Shown: piece by piece, positions 30,387 through 43,031 of the stretch | Position numbering within the stretch: the stretch's first letter is position 1 | Layout: each line of letters begins with the position of its first letter | NCBI GenBank assembly: GCA_963853835.1 | Contig: OY970826.1 | Span: 75,076,929 to 75,140,928, forward strand | Source of the DNA: Calendula officinalis | Taxonomy: Eukaryota > Streptophyta > Magnoliopsida > Asterales > Asteraceae | Direction of reading: 5' to 3' | DNA length: 64,000 nucleotides | Notes under the pieces: model-generated | What the model saw: only the letters and a program-made list of their open reading frames with translations | Databases searched by the model: none | Told to the model about the DNA's origin: nothing | Made by a program: the position numbers and the translations under genes

Positions 30387-31465
30387 TCTATCATCAAACA
30401 AGTTAGTTCAATACTATCATCGGTATAACTAACTATCAACTACTAGTCTACACAATTAAGCAAATAGACCATAACACAAGTAATAGAAATGTATTTCATA
30501 GGCTATGTACTCAGTAAAGTCCACACGTACTCACCTTAGCAATAAAGATGCTTTAACCGTATCCTTTCCGCCGGTCCCTTGTTCACAATTCGTCCACTTC
30601 AATACTTCACCGAATGTCTAAAACAATTATCACAACAAGATTATCAACACAAACTACTACCAATGTGTTCATCTACCTCTAGATAACACCCATCAATCCA
30701 TTTCCCCCAATTATGGTGATTTACCAAACCCTAGGTTTAACCAACCCTTAAGATTCTTACAAATCGAAATCATACACTTGTTTTCCTTGTTAATATACCA
30801 TCTATTAAGTGTATACACCATTTATATCACCATAACTCATACCCCAAGAACTAGGGTTTCAACCCCAAGCTTCTAAATCCATAGATCTAAAGCTACAACT
30901 ACAAAGGATTGAAGATATACCTTTAATCTTCCACTAGGAGTGAAGAATCACGAGATTTGACCAAGAATTCGGCTCCAAACGATGTTTTTCACTCAAAAAC
31001 GTTCACACACTTGAAGAGAGAAAACTAGGGTTTTTGGAAATGCATTTATGGCTGAAAAACCCAATTTAATGCACTGGTTGGAAGGGCTCGCGCCCCGCTC
31101 GCGCCGAGCTCGCGCCGCGAAAGGACGCGGGTCTTCCCGCTGGTCGCCGCTTTATACCAGACTTCGCGCCCAGCTCGCGCCAGGCTCGCGCCGCGAAGTC
31201 GACGCGAAGTCGACGCGACTTTCTCGCGTTTCAGCTCTGGTCCCTCTGCTCAACCTCGCGTTTCGCTGGCGCCAGGCTCGCGCCGCGAGCCTGCCTTTGC
31301 AGCAGGGCTGCACTTTTCGGTCTAGGTTTCAACCCGGTTTCGCCCATAACTTTCTCATACGGACTCCAAACGACACGAAACCAATTCCTACGGTTTTAAT
31401 ATGATTTATCCATAATTATCATATTTTTATTTATTTTATTTATTTACAAATTTCGGGTCGTTACA
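30387..31465 (-). repeat. 5' LTR of the chromovirus, second segment
   Basis: Continues the LTR interrupted at 22699 and ends TTTCGGGTCGTTACA, followed by the CACAT target duplication. Relative to 17951-19000 it has extra GC-rich units: one more CTCGCGCC-type block near 31090 and a second GAAGTCGACGC near 31205. The 118-codon ORF here (31048-31404) lies wholly in the LTR. Confidence 0.92.
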
Positions 31466-31553
31466 CACATGATGTGTAGTATGATAATTGTACACCCCTT
31501 CCTCATATTTAAACCTAAGTAAATTACATGGAAGGTTCCTGTGGTATACTAGT

Positions 31554-32012
31554 TATTACAACCTTAGTCCCTGAAATTCATTTATTACACCGGAAGTCCC
31601 TGGTAACGAACACGAACAAAGGCCCGTTCGTTCGTTTATGTTCGTGAACATCCGCTCGTGTTCGTTTGTTCACGTTCGTCTGTCAGTGTTCATTTGAGTT
31701 TGTTTATGTCCGTTTGTGTTTGTTTGTGTTCGTTTGTATGTTCCTTTTTACTGTATTAAAAAATGAACACTAACAAACGAACACGGACGTAAACGAACGA
31801 ACGAGCCTTTGTTCGTGTTCGTTTGTTTAACTAAACGAACACAAAATCTTTTGTGTTCGTTTGTTTAGTTAAACGAACGAACATAAACGAACTCCCGCCG
31901 AATGGTTCGTTGAACGTTCGGTTCGTTTACAAGCCTACATGTGTGTAACAAAGTGTATACACCAGGGACTCCCGGTGTAATAAATGAATTTCAGGGACTA
32001 AGACTGTAATAA
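31554..32012. repeat. Foldback repeat with GTTCGTTT-rich core
   Basis: Arms of about 50 bp at 31554-31602 and about 31962-32012 are inverted copies (CTTAGTCCCTGAAATTCATT on the left). Between them lies a block dominated by GTTCGTTT and its complement (about 31603-31940), itself arranged as an inverted repeat. This looks like one MITE inside another. The telomere-like look of the core is superficial: the unit is GTTCGTTT, not TTTAGGG. Confidence 0.65.
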
Positions 32013-32221
32013 GTATGCTCCCCTGTTTTGAAACACATGTGATTCGTAATACGTATGCTCCCGTGTTTTTCAAAAGTCTTGTTTTTAGTGAATCATATGT
32101 GTTTCGTGACTTGAAACACAGTGATTCGAAGTATTATGTTCCTCTGTATTTTGGAACCTCTGTTTTTAGTGAATCACATATATTTCAATGACTATCCCTT
32201 AAGACTTTATAAAATCTTAAC

Positions 32222-32421
32222 CAAAGGCTTCTAGCCTAGTGGTATGGTGAAAAAGAAAGGTGTTGCCCATGGCCAAGGTCATGACCGGGTTCAAGTCCCG
32301 TCATGAGCGTGGGGTTTATTCCCCATAGGTGGAAGGTTCGAGGGAAGGCATACTGCCCATTGTGGATATCACTATCTAGGCTCGAACCACTAACTTACTA
32401 ACTGGCCGTTAAAAAAAAACA
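32222..32421 (+). mobile_element. tRNA-derived SINE
   Basis: A-box-like TAGCCTAGTGGTATGG near 32235, B-box GGGTTCAAGTCCC near 32289, then a body ending CTAACTGGCCGTT and an A9 tail. The flanks share ATAAATCTTAA-like sequence (near 32211 and 32422), a probable target duplication with one difference. Same family as 47850-48053 and 11931-12150. It lies about 300 bp upstream of the DUF4378 gene. Confidence 0.82.
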
Positions 32422-32723
32422 TAAATCTTAAAAGTTAATATATAATCCAACGACAAAAATTAATAAAAGTATATATTCACCCACCCCTTAGCGGCGGGGT
32501 GTCCCAATTACTCATTTGCATATTTAAAAGTAGAAACCTCTTTATTTCTCCCACTCTCTTTGTACTAATTTTAACATTTTCACGATTTCCAATATTTCCT
32601 TTTTATTGTTGAAATCTCTTCAACAAACTCAAATTCCACCATTTCGATCAATTTCCAATCTTTATTTTCATGTTTATATCTTACTAATCATAACCTAATT
32701 TCACTAGAAAAGTTTTTGTAATC

Positions 32724-35700
32724 ATGGGTCATAAGCATTTACATGAGTTACTAAAAGAAGACCAAGAACCATTTCAGCTCAAAAACTTCATTGCCGACCG
32801 CCGTACACAGCTCAAATCAACCATCATCGGCGCCGGAAAAACAGCACTTCAGGTTAAAAAACGAAAACCCATTATCGAATCCACCGCCGGACGTAATTTT
32901 TGTATCAATCATGTCTGTATTTTCTCGTTCCAAGACTCGCCGGATTTTAAAAAATCACCGTTTTTTGATTTTCCGGTGAAGAGCCCATGTAATAATGCAG
33001 CCGTCTTTCTCCATATTCCTGCAAGGACTGCCGCAATGCTAGTTGATGCCGCCAACCGAGTTCAAAAGCCCAAACCCGGGTCGAAGCAAATCGGGTTCGG
33101 GTTACTCGGATCTTTTCTCAGGCGTTTAAAGGATCGGAGCACCCGAACAAAAAACCATGAAATTGGACCGGTTAACGTAACACCGTCTTCACCACTGAAG
33201 AGAAGAAGCCGGAAAAAGAGCTTAAACGGCGGTGGCGGTGAGAAACGGTTTTCATATTCTTGTAACGATAGCAGGGTTAGTAGCGGCGCTTGGTCGGAAA
33301 AGTCGTCGGAGTTGGAAACTTCATGTAGTTCAAGATCGATTCATGAATTTGAAGAAATGGACTGCTTTTGCTCAAATCCTTCTAGTCCTTTTCGTTTTTC
33401 ACTTCAAACAAGTCCATCTCCGACTCGCCGGAAACCGGATTCTCTATCGCCGGTGGCATCTCCGAGCCGCCACTTCCAACAGGTTTTGTACCTTTGTCTC
33501 AATGTTTATTAATGCAAAACATTTATTTTTCTCACCAATTAATGCTATTAAGTCTAGTTTTTTTTTTTTTTCATGGCAAATCATAATCTACCCCAAATTT
33601 ACAGACTCTGAGATAAACATCAGGTCAAAAACCTTAATTCTAGTTACAATTACGTTTTGGAAAGAAAAAAAAAACTAGTTTTTTCTTGTAAATTAATTTC
33701 AAGTTGACAAGCATTTATTAAAATCGGTAACAAATCAAATTAATTGTAATAAATTAGTATTGAAAAAAGTTCTTAAATATAATGTTTTTTATTTCTAAAT
33801 ACAAGTTTTTTAATTATGTGGCAATTTGTTTGAGTTTTTCATAATTTAAGTACACCTTTATACTAAATGTTAGTACCTTTTTTTGGATATAAGTAAAAGA
33901 AAAATATATTAATTTTCACTAACTCTTCATAGTTATTTAATTAATACAAATTATTTTTATAGATAAAAAAAAATAATTATAAATATTAAATAAAAATCAA
34001 TACAATTTTAGGTATTAAAAGTATCCACAAATGGACAAAGCCAAAATCTGTCTTATTACATTTTGGACCCTTGTAGTATTAAATAAAATCAATCCAATAA
34101 CCACACACGTACAATACTGTATGGGTGTCAATAGAACAAGCTAGAAGTAAAGTCAAAAGTCAACTTTTCAATATTCCACCCCACAAGGCCACAAGTAATA
34201 ACCTTATGATTTAATCATTAATTCATGAGAAAAAAACAAACATAACTTATATAATTTGTAATTTAAAACATTTATTTTCTGGATAACATTAATCATATGT
34301 CTTGAAGTTCAGTAAGTACACCTAAAGTACATGATTTATTAAATGTATGTTAAATGTTTTACCTTTTTAAACAAAACACGGTTCCTTTAATAATACATTT
34401 TTTACAGGACAGTGAAACTTATGAAAGCGATTGCCCTAAAGAGATTAGTAGACAAGAGGACGAAGAAAAAGAACAATGTAGCCCTGTATCTGTACTCGAC
34501 CCTTTATATGATGACGATGAAGAACGTGATGGTACACTTGTTGAAGATGATTGTTACGACATTGAATGCAGCTTCGCGAGTGTACAAAGTAAGTGACAAT
34601 TAATAATAGTTACGTATTAATACATGATATATCTAACTTGTGCCCTAGAGATAAATATTTAGTTGCATTTAATTAAATGGTTATATTTTAAATATGTCTA
34701 GTTAACGAAGTCTAAATGCTACCAAAGGACCAATGGCCTAGCGGTTGAGGTGTTTGCCCCCAATCTTGAGGTTGAGGGTTCAAGTCCATAGTGGACATAA
34801 GTGGAATTAGGGGTAGATTAGGTTGCCGTTCAAAAAAAAAAACGAAGTCTAAATGCTACAATGCATCATTAAATATGATTTTTGGTTTAAATACAAATTT
34901 TATGTTTATTAAATGCAATTGAATGTGTGTTCGTCGGACAACTCTGTTCTTTTTGCATATTAGAATGACTAATTTAAGAGGAGTGAAATATTTAATATAA
35001 AATGTACAAGTCTTTATTGCATGTTAGGTTGCAGCCGATTAAAATGAATTGTTTTGTATTGTCAAATCTTTTCTGAATCATATTCGGTTGAAGAGTCGTT
35101 TTCAAGTTTGATAACGTGTGCATTTATTTGTGTTTTATGCTTCTTGTTGTGCATTGGTAAATGTTCATGAACTTGATTGTTGTGTAGTTGTAACATGTAA
35201 GTCATGCATTCAAATTTGTACATTGCATGCACAACGGATATATAGTAATATTTTTAACCTTTTGTGTAATGTTTTAAAAATCCGATCGAACTGGCCGATC
35301 GAACAAGAAACGTAAAAATAGATGGTTGGAATGAGTTGATTATATTGATAGTTTTAACTTGGTTCAAACTGGGATCTGATTGAATCGGAAAACTCATTTT
35401 TCCAAAAAAAAATAGAAAAAGAAAATAGACATAAATTTTTTATCTCGGTTTTGGAAGTAAAAAATATTAACTTAGTTGGAAAAATAAGATTTTGATTTTT
35501 TTTGATTTTTGACGTTTATACACCATTTAGATAATTTTTGCATCATAAATACTCAATAATATTGAAATCCGGTTTAACCAGTTAGCGTTGTCAACTTCTA
35601 TATTTGAAACATCTACTGGTTAAATGCAAAAATCGATCTTTAAAACATTGTTTTTTAGGTAGATAGATTTGTGTCGGCCAATTTGATTAGTTAGAAAGAA

Positions 35701-36560
35701 GAAAAACTAAAGTCCTAATCAAGTTCTATTATTCATTTGTACTAAAGCGGAAATGCAAATTATTTGTGGGGCCATGAAATTTATACATCACTAATATTCG
35801 TAGATGCCAAATCAAGTTCTTTTATCTTATTAATATTTTTATTTTTTACACTACTTAATTTTGCCGGAAGTCTTTCAGAAAATAATGTCTCTATTATTGG
35901 TAGAGGTATAACTCGTATTTCGCTTTTGGCGAAATTAAGTACTCTTGTTGCACTAAGTGTTAAAAAAATATGAAAATGCCCATCACTATAATGATAATAA
36001 TTATTACTATTAAGTTTTGTTACGTTACATGCTATGTTCGATATAATCATAACTTTCTAAGTTATGTTTCATGTATCAATTTTGTAGGAGCGAAACATCA
36101 ACTCTTACTTAAGCTTCAACGGTTTGAAAGGCTTGCAGGGTTGGATCCAATTAACCTTGAAAAGCACATGTTAGATCAACAATACGATGAACATGAAGAT
36201 GGCGACGAAGATGTTATAGCAAATGAAGAATTTGTGACTAACGAAGAGTTTGTTAGGGAAATAGTGAACCATTTAGGTGTCGGGAAAATCCCATGGTACA
36301 TGAAAAAGCTCGTATATGACCTTATTGAAGAAGAGAACATGACCAAAGAACCTGAAGTGGTTGTGGAAAGGGTATGCAAACGGTTGCATTCGTGGAAAGT
36401 GGTCCAACTGAATACAATCGATATGATGGTTGAAACGGATTTTAGAAGTGAAGGGTGGAAAAGGTGTGACGAGGAGAAGATTAGAGAGACAGGGATGGAT
36501 ATAGAGATTGCCATTTTCGAGTTTTTAGTGGATGAATTGGTTAAAGAACTTGTTAATTAG
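32724..36560 (+). CDS. DUF4378-domain protein, three exons
   Basis: Exons 32724-33482, 34408-34588 and 36088-36560; introns begin GT and end AG and keep phase (0, then 1), giving 470 residues. The N-terminus MGHKHLHELLKEDQEPFQLKNFIADRR is the conserved start of a plant family of unknown function. The middle is Ser-rich and basic. Exon 2 is acidic (DDDEERDGTLVEDD). From exon 3, RAKHQLLLKLQRFERLAGLDP leads to the DUF4378 domain (about 350-465; IPWYMKKLVYDLIEEE, MVETDFRSEGWKR, EIAIFEFLVDELVKEL). Related proteins are TRM/LONGIFOLIA-like or plant hypothetical proteins; some TRM members organise cortical microtubules, but I cannot assign this one. Intron 2 holds a SINE. The gene looks intact. Confidence 0.9.
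34723..34840 (+). mobile_element. Short SINE in an intron of the DUF4378 gene
   Basis: 118 bp: A-box TGGCCTAGCGGTTGAGG, B-box GGGTTCAAGTCC, then GGTTGCCGTTC and an A tail. It is flanked by a perfect 19-bp duplication AACGAAGTCTAAATGCTAC at 34704-34722 and 34841-34859. Same family as the minus-strand copy at 54138-54257. Confidence 0.93.
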
Positions 36561-36764
36561 ACAATAATTAAGATTTATTAGAAGAAAAATTGTATTGGTT
36601 TTTACTCAATCTTCTTTACTTTATCACCCTTTCTATAATATGATTGACATGTGAATGTGAGATCTATTATAATCTCATAATTTAATTTGAATATATGTAT
36701 TAAATAAATAAGTAAGAAAATAAATATAAATATTTATTAGGAATGCTGGATACCAATTCTCTTA

Positions 36765-37436
36765 GGCTGTGCGGTACGGGACCAACGCAGCTCAGCGTGG
36801 GGGTGACATGGACAGCCACGGCGTGGATGGTGCAAGGGAACAACCCCCCCTCCCCCCAAAACGGCGTGGGGGGAGGGCGTGGGCGGAAGAGGCAACGCGC
36901 AACGGCAGGAAACGGTGTGGGGGTGAGCATTTCGATGGAAAACTAGCCGTTGGAGGCTGTTTTGGACGTTGTTGGAGGCTTGATTTGCAGAAGAAGAAAA
37001 AATGGTGGGTGTTGGAGAGATGAAGACGATGACACTGTTGCAGAAGAAAAAAATATGGATTAGGGTTTCAATGGGTTATAAGTATTATTAGGTTTGTATG
37101 GGCTTTTAAGAAGAAAAAAATAAGTTTTCTTTTGGGCTATTTTAATTTTTTTTGTAAATCCGGACCTTTATAAAAGATATCAGGTTTTATGAAAATAAAA
37201 TATATAGTTTTTATATTTTTAATTTGAAGTATTGTTATTTTAATTTTAATGGAAGTTTAATATTATGTTTAAAAAATAAATGGAAAAGAAATGATGAGAT
37301 AGAAAATAAAATAGTGTGGTGTGGTGTGGTGGATATTTCCACCAAATGATGTGGTGTGGTGGTGGTGTGGTTGCTTAGGTAGCGGTGATGTGGCAAGAAA
37401 AATGGGTACCACATGTGGTACCCATACCTTGCAGCC
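36765..37436. mobile_element. Tourist-like element, 672 bp
   Basis: Ends GGCTGTGCGGTACGGGACC and, as complement of the right end, GGCTGCAAGGTATGGGTACC. TTA flanks lie at 36762-36764 and 37437-37439. The interior has a GC-rich left third and GTGGTGTGG repeats at 37315-37370. The ORFs here do not encode a recognisable transposase, so it is non-autonomous. It lies about 200 bp after the DUF4378 stop and may supply 3' flanking transcript sequence. Confidence 0.8.
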
Positions 37437-37439
37437 TTA

Positions 37440-39872
37440 CTAGAAAATACTCAAATGTCAAGAATTTCCCTTTTGTCTTATTACTAACCATATACTTCGT
37501 AATTTACTTTTTTTAACAGCGAAAAAGGAAACCAATCTAGACTTCGGCATGGCCATCATTCTTGTGAGCAACCCAGAGAAAAAACATTAAAAACTAGCGA
37601 GAAGCTAGAGAGAGTACATACAAGGGAAAAAAGAAATTAAAGTAAAGATAACGGGTTACAACTCCAAATAAGCACGTAAAAATTATTACAATTTCCTCTA
37701 TATTTGATCCAAGTATTAAAAGACGTCTGAAAATCTTCAATCACTTTAAACCGGTGAAGCCGATATTAATAGGTAGGATATCTTTTAACTATAAATCAAT
37801 TGTATGTCGCAAATGAAACAACAGATTTTCATGATTAAACGTACTATTGTGTAATCCAAACCTTGCTCAGATAGATGTCACTCTTTTCTATATGTCAAGT
37901 TTCTTTTTATTATTTAAATGGCAAAAATAGATAAATGCGTATATAAGACACTACACCAAACAGTAACAACATGAAGAACCTTCATTTAAACGAGAGCGAC
38001 ATAGATGCAAAGAAGTGAAGAACTATCGTAGTCAATAATATTGGAGTTGGTTCGTTTAGCGTTATATTTTAATCTCTCACGAGTTACCTAAGCACAACAC
38101 CAAAACCTGATTGAAAGTGAAACAGGCTAAATGGGTAAAAAAAATCTATCACCGACTTAGCAATCCTTCAACGTAAAATATTTTTTTTATTCATATACTT
38201 ATGACTCATAAACTTTTTCTTAATTTTTTTAAAATTAGATAATTATTTAATAATATTAACATGTTACCCTCACAAATTACTCATTTGGACTCCTTTCGAT
38301 TTACATACACCTAATACAAATTTAAAAGTTAGATATGATGTTTGATGAGATTTGGATAACCAACCCCATTGTGCCGTTGCTATTACTAACAAGTGTTCAT
38401 GTGGGGATATATTATGTAGTAAAGGAAGTGGTAGTGGTTATCGTGAATTTAGTGCAACATGGGTCCATCTTTAATGTTCCCTTTCAAATGGGTCTTGTAC
38501 CCCTTTTGAAATTTTTGTTCTCATCTAGCAGTCTAGCACCATATTATATTTTAACATATTATTTTGCGAGTCAACTAATTATAGAACGACAATTTTGCGG
38601 GTAACTTGGAATCAATGTGGTTAAACCTTCGTGGCAAGAAAAATGGTGTTTTTTTTGTTGGTTCTAGAAATTGTACTTGGCACCTCTTGAGGAATTTCAG
38701 TCTTTTTCAAAACCAAATCTTGCTACTAGACTACCATCTTTGTAGGCAACCTTTTTTATTTATAAATAAAAAACTTGAGATCATTTGTAAATTCCAAAAA
38801 GTGTAAAAGGCAGGGCTGGGCATAATAAAAACCAAGCGGTAATAAAATAAACAATAACCGGCCCTCAATAATTAAACCATTTGGAAACTGGTGATTTTGT
38901 TCACATTCTCGATTCAAAAAAGGTCCAATTATGGTTAATGGTAAAAATCATTGTTTTAAATTCTGAATTGAACCGATTGATACTCTAAAAAATGGCCGGT
39001 TCAATCGAATTGCAATGATATTTTTATAATATAATTCAACAACTTGGTTTTCGTAAATAATGAATATCAAACACTTAACATTCAACTACAAACTTGATAT
39101 TTCAAATTTTAAAACTAAGTTAAAATAAACCGAATTTCTTAAACCATTGGTAAAAATCATAGCATAGCTAACTGGTTTAGTGGAAATATGGGATTATCTC
39201 ATTATCCAACGTCATTTGGGTCCTTGGGTTTCAACAAAAGTTCAATATGCTAAAGGGATTCTGTTGGGCTAAATGGGCCATGCCTATAATGTTAAGAAAA
39301 TCTACCACAAAAGTAACATGAAGTTAGTTGAAATCTATTAGGTTCGGCCCAATGCTTTATGGGTTCATTTTATCTTCTCTTTTTCAGTCAATTTCATTGG
39401 TGATATGTCTTATGTCATCATAGTACTTAAAATATTTGTATAGTTGCACATATTTTATCGTTGGGTACATCACATATTGAATTTGATACGAAATTATTGT
39501 GGTCAACTAAACTCGATCTTATCTCTTTAACTTACTTTTCAGTCCAATCAATAACAAAATTTATCAAAATCTCACATTTATTTAAAAAATGTAACAAAAT
39601 CATTTTTGTGAACCAACCTGTTTATACATAAGGCAACCTGAACACTACCTAATTCATAAACGGGTTAGGAATGTTGACTTTTTTTACTCAAATTCATTTA
39701 GATTCAACTTAAACTTAATAATTTCATAAGACGGGTCGTATTGCCAAATATATCTTATTCACAAAAAATTAAAAAGAAAAGTGAAAAGAGATAAGTGGCC
39801 AGCCACCAAACGAGATCATGTTAGCGTGTTCGTCCCTCTACCTCTCCATATTTCCCAATCACAAACCTTCAT
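37440..39872. other. Intergenic DNA without a supported gene
   Basis: AT-rich. At 38335-38604 there is an 89-codon ORF with hydrophobic stretches but no family match that I recognise; it is probably chance. The A/T-rich block near 38815-39180 has several ACCGG-type strings of an old repeat. Confidence 0.5.
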
Positions 39873-41264
39873 ATGATCATATATGTACAATTAAAATCAA
39901 TTGAACAATTTGTTTCACAAAATATGAATATGGAAATCGATTCTCAGAAAAGTGCGGAACAACACGTGGTCACAATTTGGGAAATCAACAGAGACCGATT
40001 AAAGGCGATGCAACACAAACTTTCCGATACACCCAAACTACTAACGGTTGCCGCCGGTCGGACTACTTGCTCTATCTTCAAAGTCCCACAAACCTTAATC
40101 GACGTGAACGGTAAGTCATACCAACCGCATATCATCTCTGTGGGACCCTTCCACCACGGTAAACCGCACCTCCAGATGATCGAGGAGCACAAGTGGCGGT
40201 TCCTCCGCCAGTTACTCAACCGAACGGAGGCTAAAGGGGTGGTCTTAGAGGATTACTTGCGGGCCGTGCAACCACACGAAGGTTCGGCCCGCGAGTGTTA
40301 CTCAGAGAACATCCCTTATAGTAGCGATGAATTTGTTGAAATGATGGTGGTCGATGGTTGTTTTATTATTGAACTTTTTAGAAAATTCGGAGAAATAGTG
40401 GAGGTTGATGAATACGATCCCCTGATAAAGATGTCGTGGATTGTTTCATTTTTCTTTCGGGATCTGATTCGGTTAGAAAATCAAATCCCGTTTTTTGTTC
40501 TCGAATGTTTATTCGAGTTAACAAAAACTCCAAAAAGTCCAACGCTAGTTACTTTAGCGTTGGGATTTTTCAATAACGTTCTACAAAGACCGGAAAACGT
40601 TCTCGAAAAATACACAAATGTTAAAGCCAAACACTTACTTGACCTTCTCCGGTCAACTTTCCTTCCACCCGAAATTGACCGGTTAACAAAACCTGACAAC
40701 CGACCACCACCACATATAATTCATTGCATTTCAAAGCTCCGCCGAGCGGGAGTTAAATTAAAGTCAAGCGAAGCCGAAAGTTTTCTTATTGTTAACTTCA
40801 AAAATGGTGTAATCCATATGCCGACAATTTCGATCGACGATTTCATGAGTGCGTTTTTGTTAAATTCGGTAGCATTTGAACAATGTCATAGTGGATGCTC
40901 CAAACACTTTACAACATACGTTACATTACTTGATTGTTTAATAAACACATCTAAAGATGTCGGATATTTATGTGATTCAAATATAATAGAGAATTATTTG
41001 GGTACGGATGCTGAAGTTGCAACTTTCGTTAATAGTATGGGGAAGGATATTTCTTTCGATATTAATGAGTGTTACATGGCTCGGTTATTTGATAATGTGA
41101 ATCGACATTATCATAGCGGCTGGCATGTTCAATGGGCGAGTTTGAAGTACACTTATTTTAACACGCCATGGTCATTTTTATCCGCATTGGCTGCTTTCAT
41201 TCTATTGATTCTAACGGTTGCACAAACGGTTTACACGATTCTTAGCTATGTTCATCCTCCTTGA
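39873..41264 (+). CDS. DUF247 (UPF0481) transmembrane protein
   Basis: A single-exon 463-residue ORF. An ATG at 39924 (MNMEIDSQ) is also possible and gives a more usual N-terminus. DUF247 landmarks in order: IFKVPQTLID and YQPHIISVGPFHHGKPHLQMIEEHKW (about 70-115), FVEMMVVDGCFIIELF (near 152), LIRLENQIPFFVLECLF (near 198), and a C-terminal WSFLSALAAFILLILTVAQT membrane segment (about 430-455) with a short tail. Length and the single C-terminal helix are normal for the family, whose members are plasma-membrane or endomembrane proteins of mostly unknown role; two are self-incompatibility determinants in grasses. I see no break in the reading frame. Confidence 0.93.
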   Translation: MIIYVQLKSIEQFVSQNMNMEIDSQKSAEQHVVTIWEINRDRLKAMQHKLSDTPKLLTVAAGRTTCSIFKVPQTLIDVNGKSYQPHIISVGPFHHGKPHLQMIEEHKWRFLRQLLNRTEAKGVVLEDYLRAVQPHEGSARECYSENIPYSSDEFVEMMVVDGCFIIELFRKFGEIVEVDEYDPLIKMSWIVSFFFRDLIRLENQIPFFVLECLFELTKTPKSPTLVTLALGFFNNVLQRPENVLEKYTNVKAKHLLDLLRSTFLPPEIDRLTKPDNRPPPHIIHCISKLRRAGVKLKSSEAESFLIVNFKNGVIHMPTISIDDFMSAFLLNSVAFEQCHSGCSKHFTTYVTLLDCLINTSKDVGYLCDSNIIENYLGTDAEVATFVNSMGKDISFDINECYMARLFDNVNRHYHSGWHVQWASLKYTYFNTPWSFLSALAAFILLILTVAQTVYTILSYVHPP

Positions 41265-43028
41265 TCGGTTTATGATCTTCAATTTAAATTTGTTTTTGTT
41301 TTAATTTTATATTTATATTAAGGAGTATGATCATGTTGTTGGTATTTCGCTATAGAGGTGTTGATTTACAATTATAATGTGAAATATAATACTAGCAAAA
41401 CTACATAATATGGGGATATAGTTTTAATAGTTGGTCCCTTGATGTATAACTCAGTGAGTCATAATTTTATTTCTTATAAAGCAACAAATGACTAGGACAA
41501 TCTTTATATGCCTAATCACTTCACTTCATTGTACAATTCGCGATCGCTGCTTGAATTCTGTTTCTTGTACTCGTAAACGAGTTTAATTCGGGCTTTAATT
41601 GGCCCAATTAGATCAGCTTGATGAGTTTTAACGGAACTTGGGCCTAAATAGAAAATCAGACTTTTGGGCTTACACCCTTGATCCATCTAGTCACTTTAGT
41701 GTCAAACAACCCCCTCGTGAGTCGTGACTAGAGGTTCACATTAAAACCGAATTCTCTCCAGAACCATTTTAAAACCGGATTTGAACTGCAACGTAATCGG
41801 ATTAAAACATACCGGATTGGATCAGATTGGATATGAAACCGCCGGATTGAATCCAGTGGCGAATCTTGGTGCAGAGTCAACCGGGACTTTTACAAAATTT
41901 GAGTGGAAACCATTAAAAAGTCCACTAATTTTTTTTTTATTTCCCTATAAATTCGCCATGTTGGGATCAATTTAAGTATCCTTTGGCAAACCGGTTTGAA
42001 ATGCGATTAAGGAAAACGGTTTAAAAACCGGATTCAATCGGATTTTAAACTGGATTCGGGTATTTATAAGTGATTTGGGGTGAAAATATACAAAAAGGTC
42101 AAATCGGGTTTTGACCCGATCCAGTTCTATCGGTTTCTAAATTTTTGATCCGAATCTGGTTTAATTCTGATCCGGCTTTGACCAATGACCACATTGAATG
42201 AATTCGATGCGATACCGGTTTGTGCATATATACTTGTGACCATGATTCGCCTGTTGATTTGATTCGATGGAACAAATCCCTCCCAATTAAAATCAATATC
42301 ATGGCACTGAGAATTGCTTACGGGACCTCATTTAACTAAGAAAAACCAAGGAAAGACATTCTACGTGGAAACGTTATCTTTTTTTTCTTTTGTTTGAGTC
42401 TCTAGTAGTTGCACCAAATTTCATCCTTGTTTCTACGGTACTAACCTTAAAACCTAAATTAGCTGGCAAAGCATGTATTTTCAGTCCTAATTAATGCAGG
42501 GATTATTTAGAAGTTGGACAGCTAAATGTTGGTTGTCTAACTTCCATATTAGACAAATAAAGCGGCATGCTTATGTCAACTGGACCCACGAACAGAATAA
42601 GGCTCTTTAGTTTCATAGTTTTTTATGGTTATTATTACACTTTGATTATTTCTTTATTTTTTGCCTAATCTCTAATTATCACTTAAGTTGACGTATTAAC
42701 CATAATTACCAAAAGAAGATTAAGTTGTCTGCCTATCACTTTAGTTGCTTTAATAGGCCACTAAACAACTGTTGCTGATTCGTTTCAGTTTTGTTAGTTG
42801 TTAGTTGTTACTAGTAGTTGCTCAATAGTCATAAGGTTATAACACTTCCATTGACTGTTATGTTGTGTTTTATGACATACATTGAGTCACCTTTTTTTTC
42901 CCAAAGACTATTTCCGTTTTTGATAGGCTCCCTCGATTGACCGGTTTTTGCTCGTGATATATGCAACTAACAATTGGCATGGTTGTTTCCGAACCTTCAT
43001 CTGGTCAGTTGGTAAAATGTTTACGGAT
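41265..43028. other. Intergenic DNA with ACCGGATT-rich low-complexity block
   Basis: From about 41755 to 42300 the sequence holds many variants of AAACCGGATT and its complement without regular spacing, apparently an old degraded repeat. No gene is supported. Confidence 0.5.
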
Positions 43029-43031
43029 TTA

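Larger units (their letters stand above)
17243..31465 (-). mobile_element. Tekay/Del-like Ty3/gypsy chromovirus, internally deleted, with nested insertion
   Basis: LTRs are at 17243-19000 (3') and at 21999-22699 plus 30387-31465 (5', split by another element). The internal region runs 19001-21998. Target duplications CACAT lie at 17238-17242 and 31466-31470, which proves that the two halves belong together. A chromodomain at the integrase C-terminus places it with plant chromoviruses; long LTRs and the tRNA-Met PBS suit the Tekay/Del clade. Most of RT and all of RNase H and the integrase core are deleted, so it is non-autonomous. The LTRs differ by scattered substitutions and about 22 bp of indels, so this insertion is older than the one nested in it. 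Confidence 0.93.

Noticed and set aside
31601..31940. Telomere-like or satellite repeat
   Set aside because: The unit is GTTCGTTT, not TTTAGGG, and it is arranged as an inverted repeat, so a MITE is more likely.
38335..38604. An 89-codon ORF with hydrophobic segments
   Set aside because: No recognisable family, no leader or splice context; AT-rich DNA easily yields hydrophobic codons.
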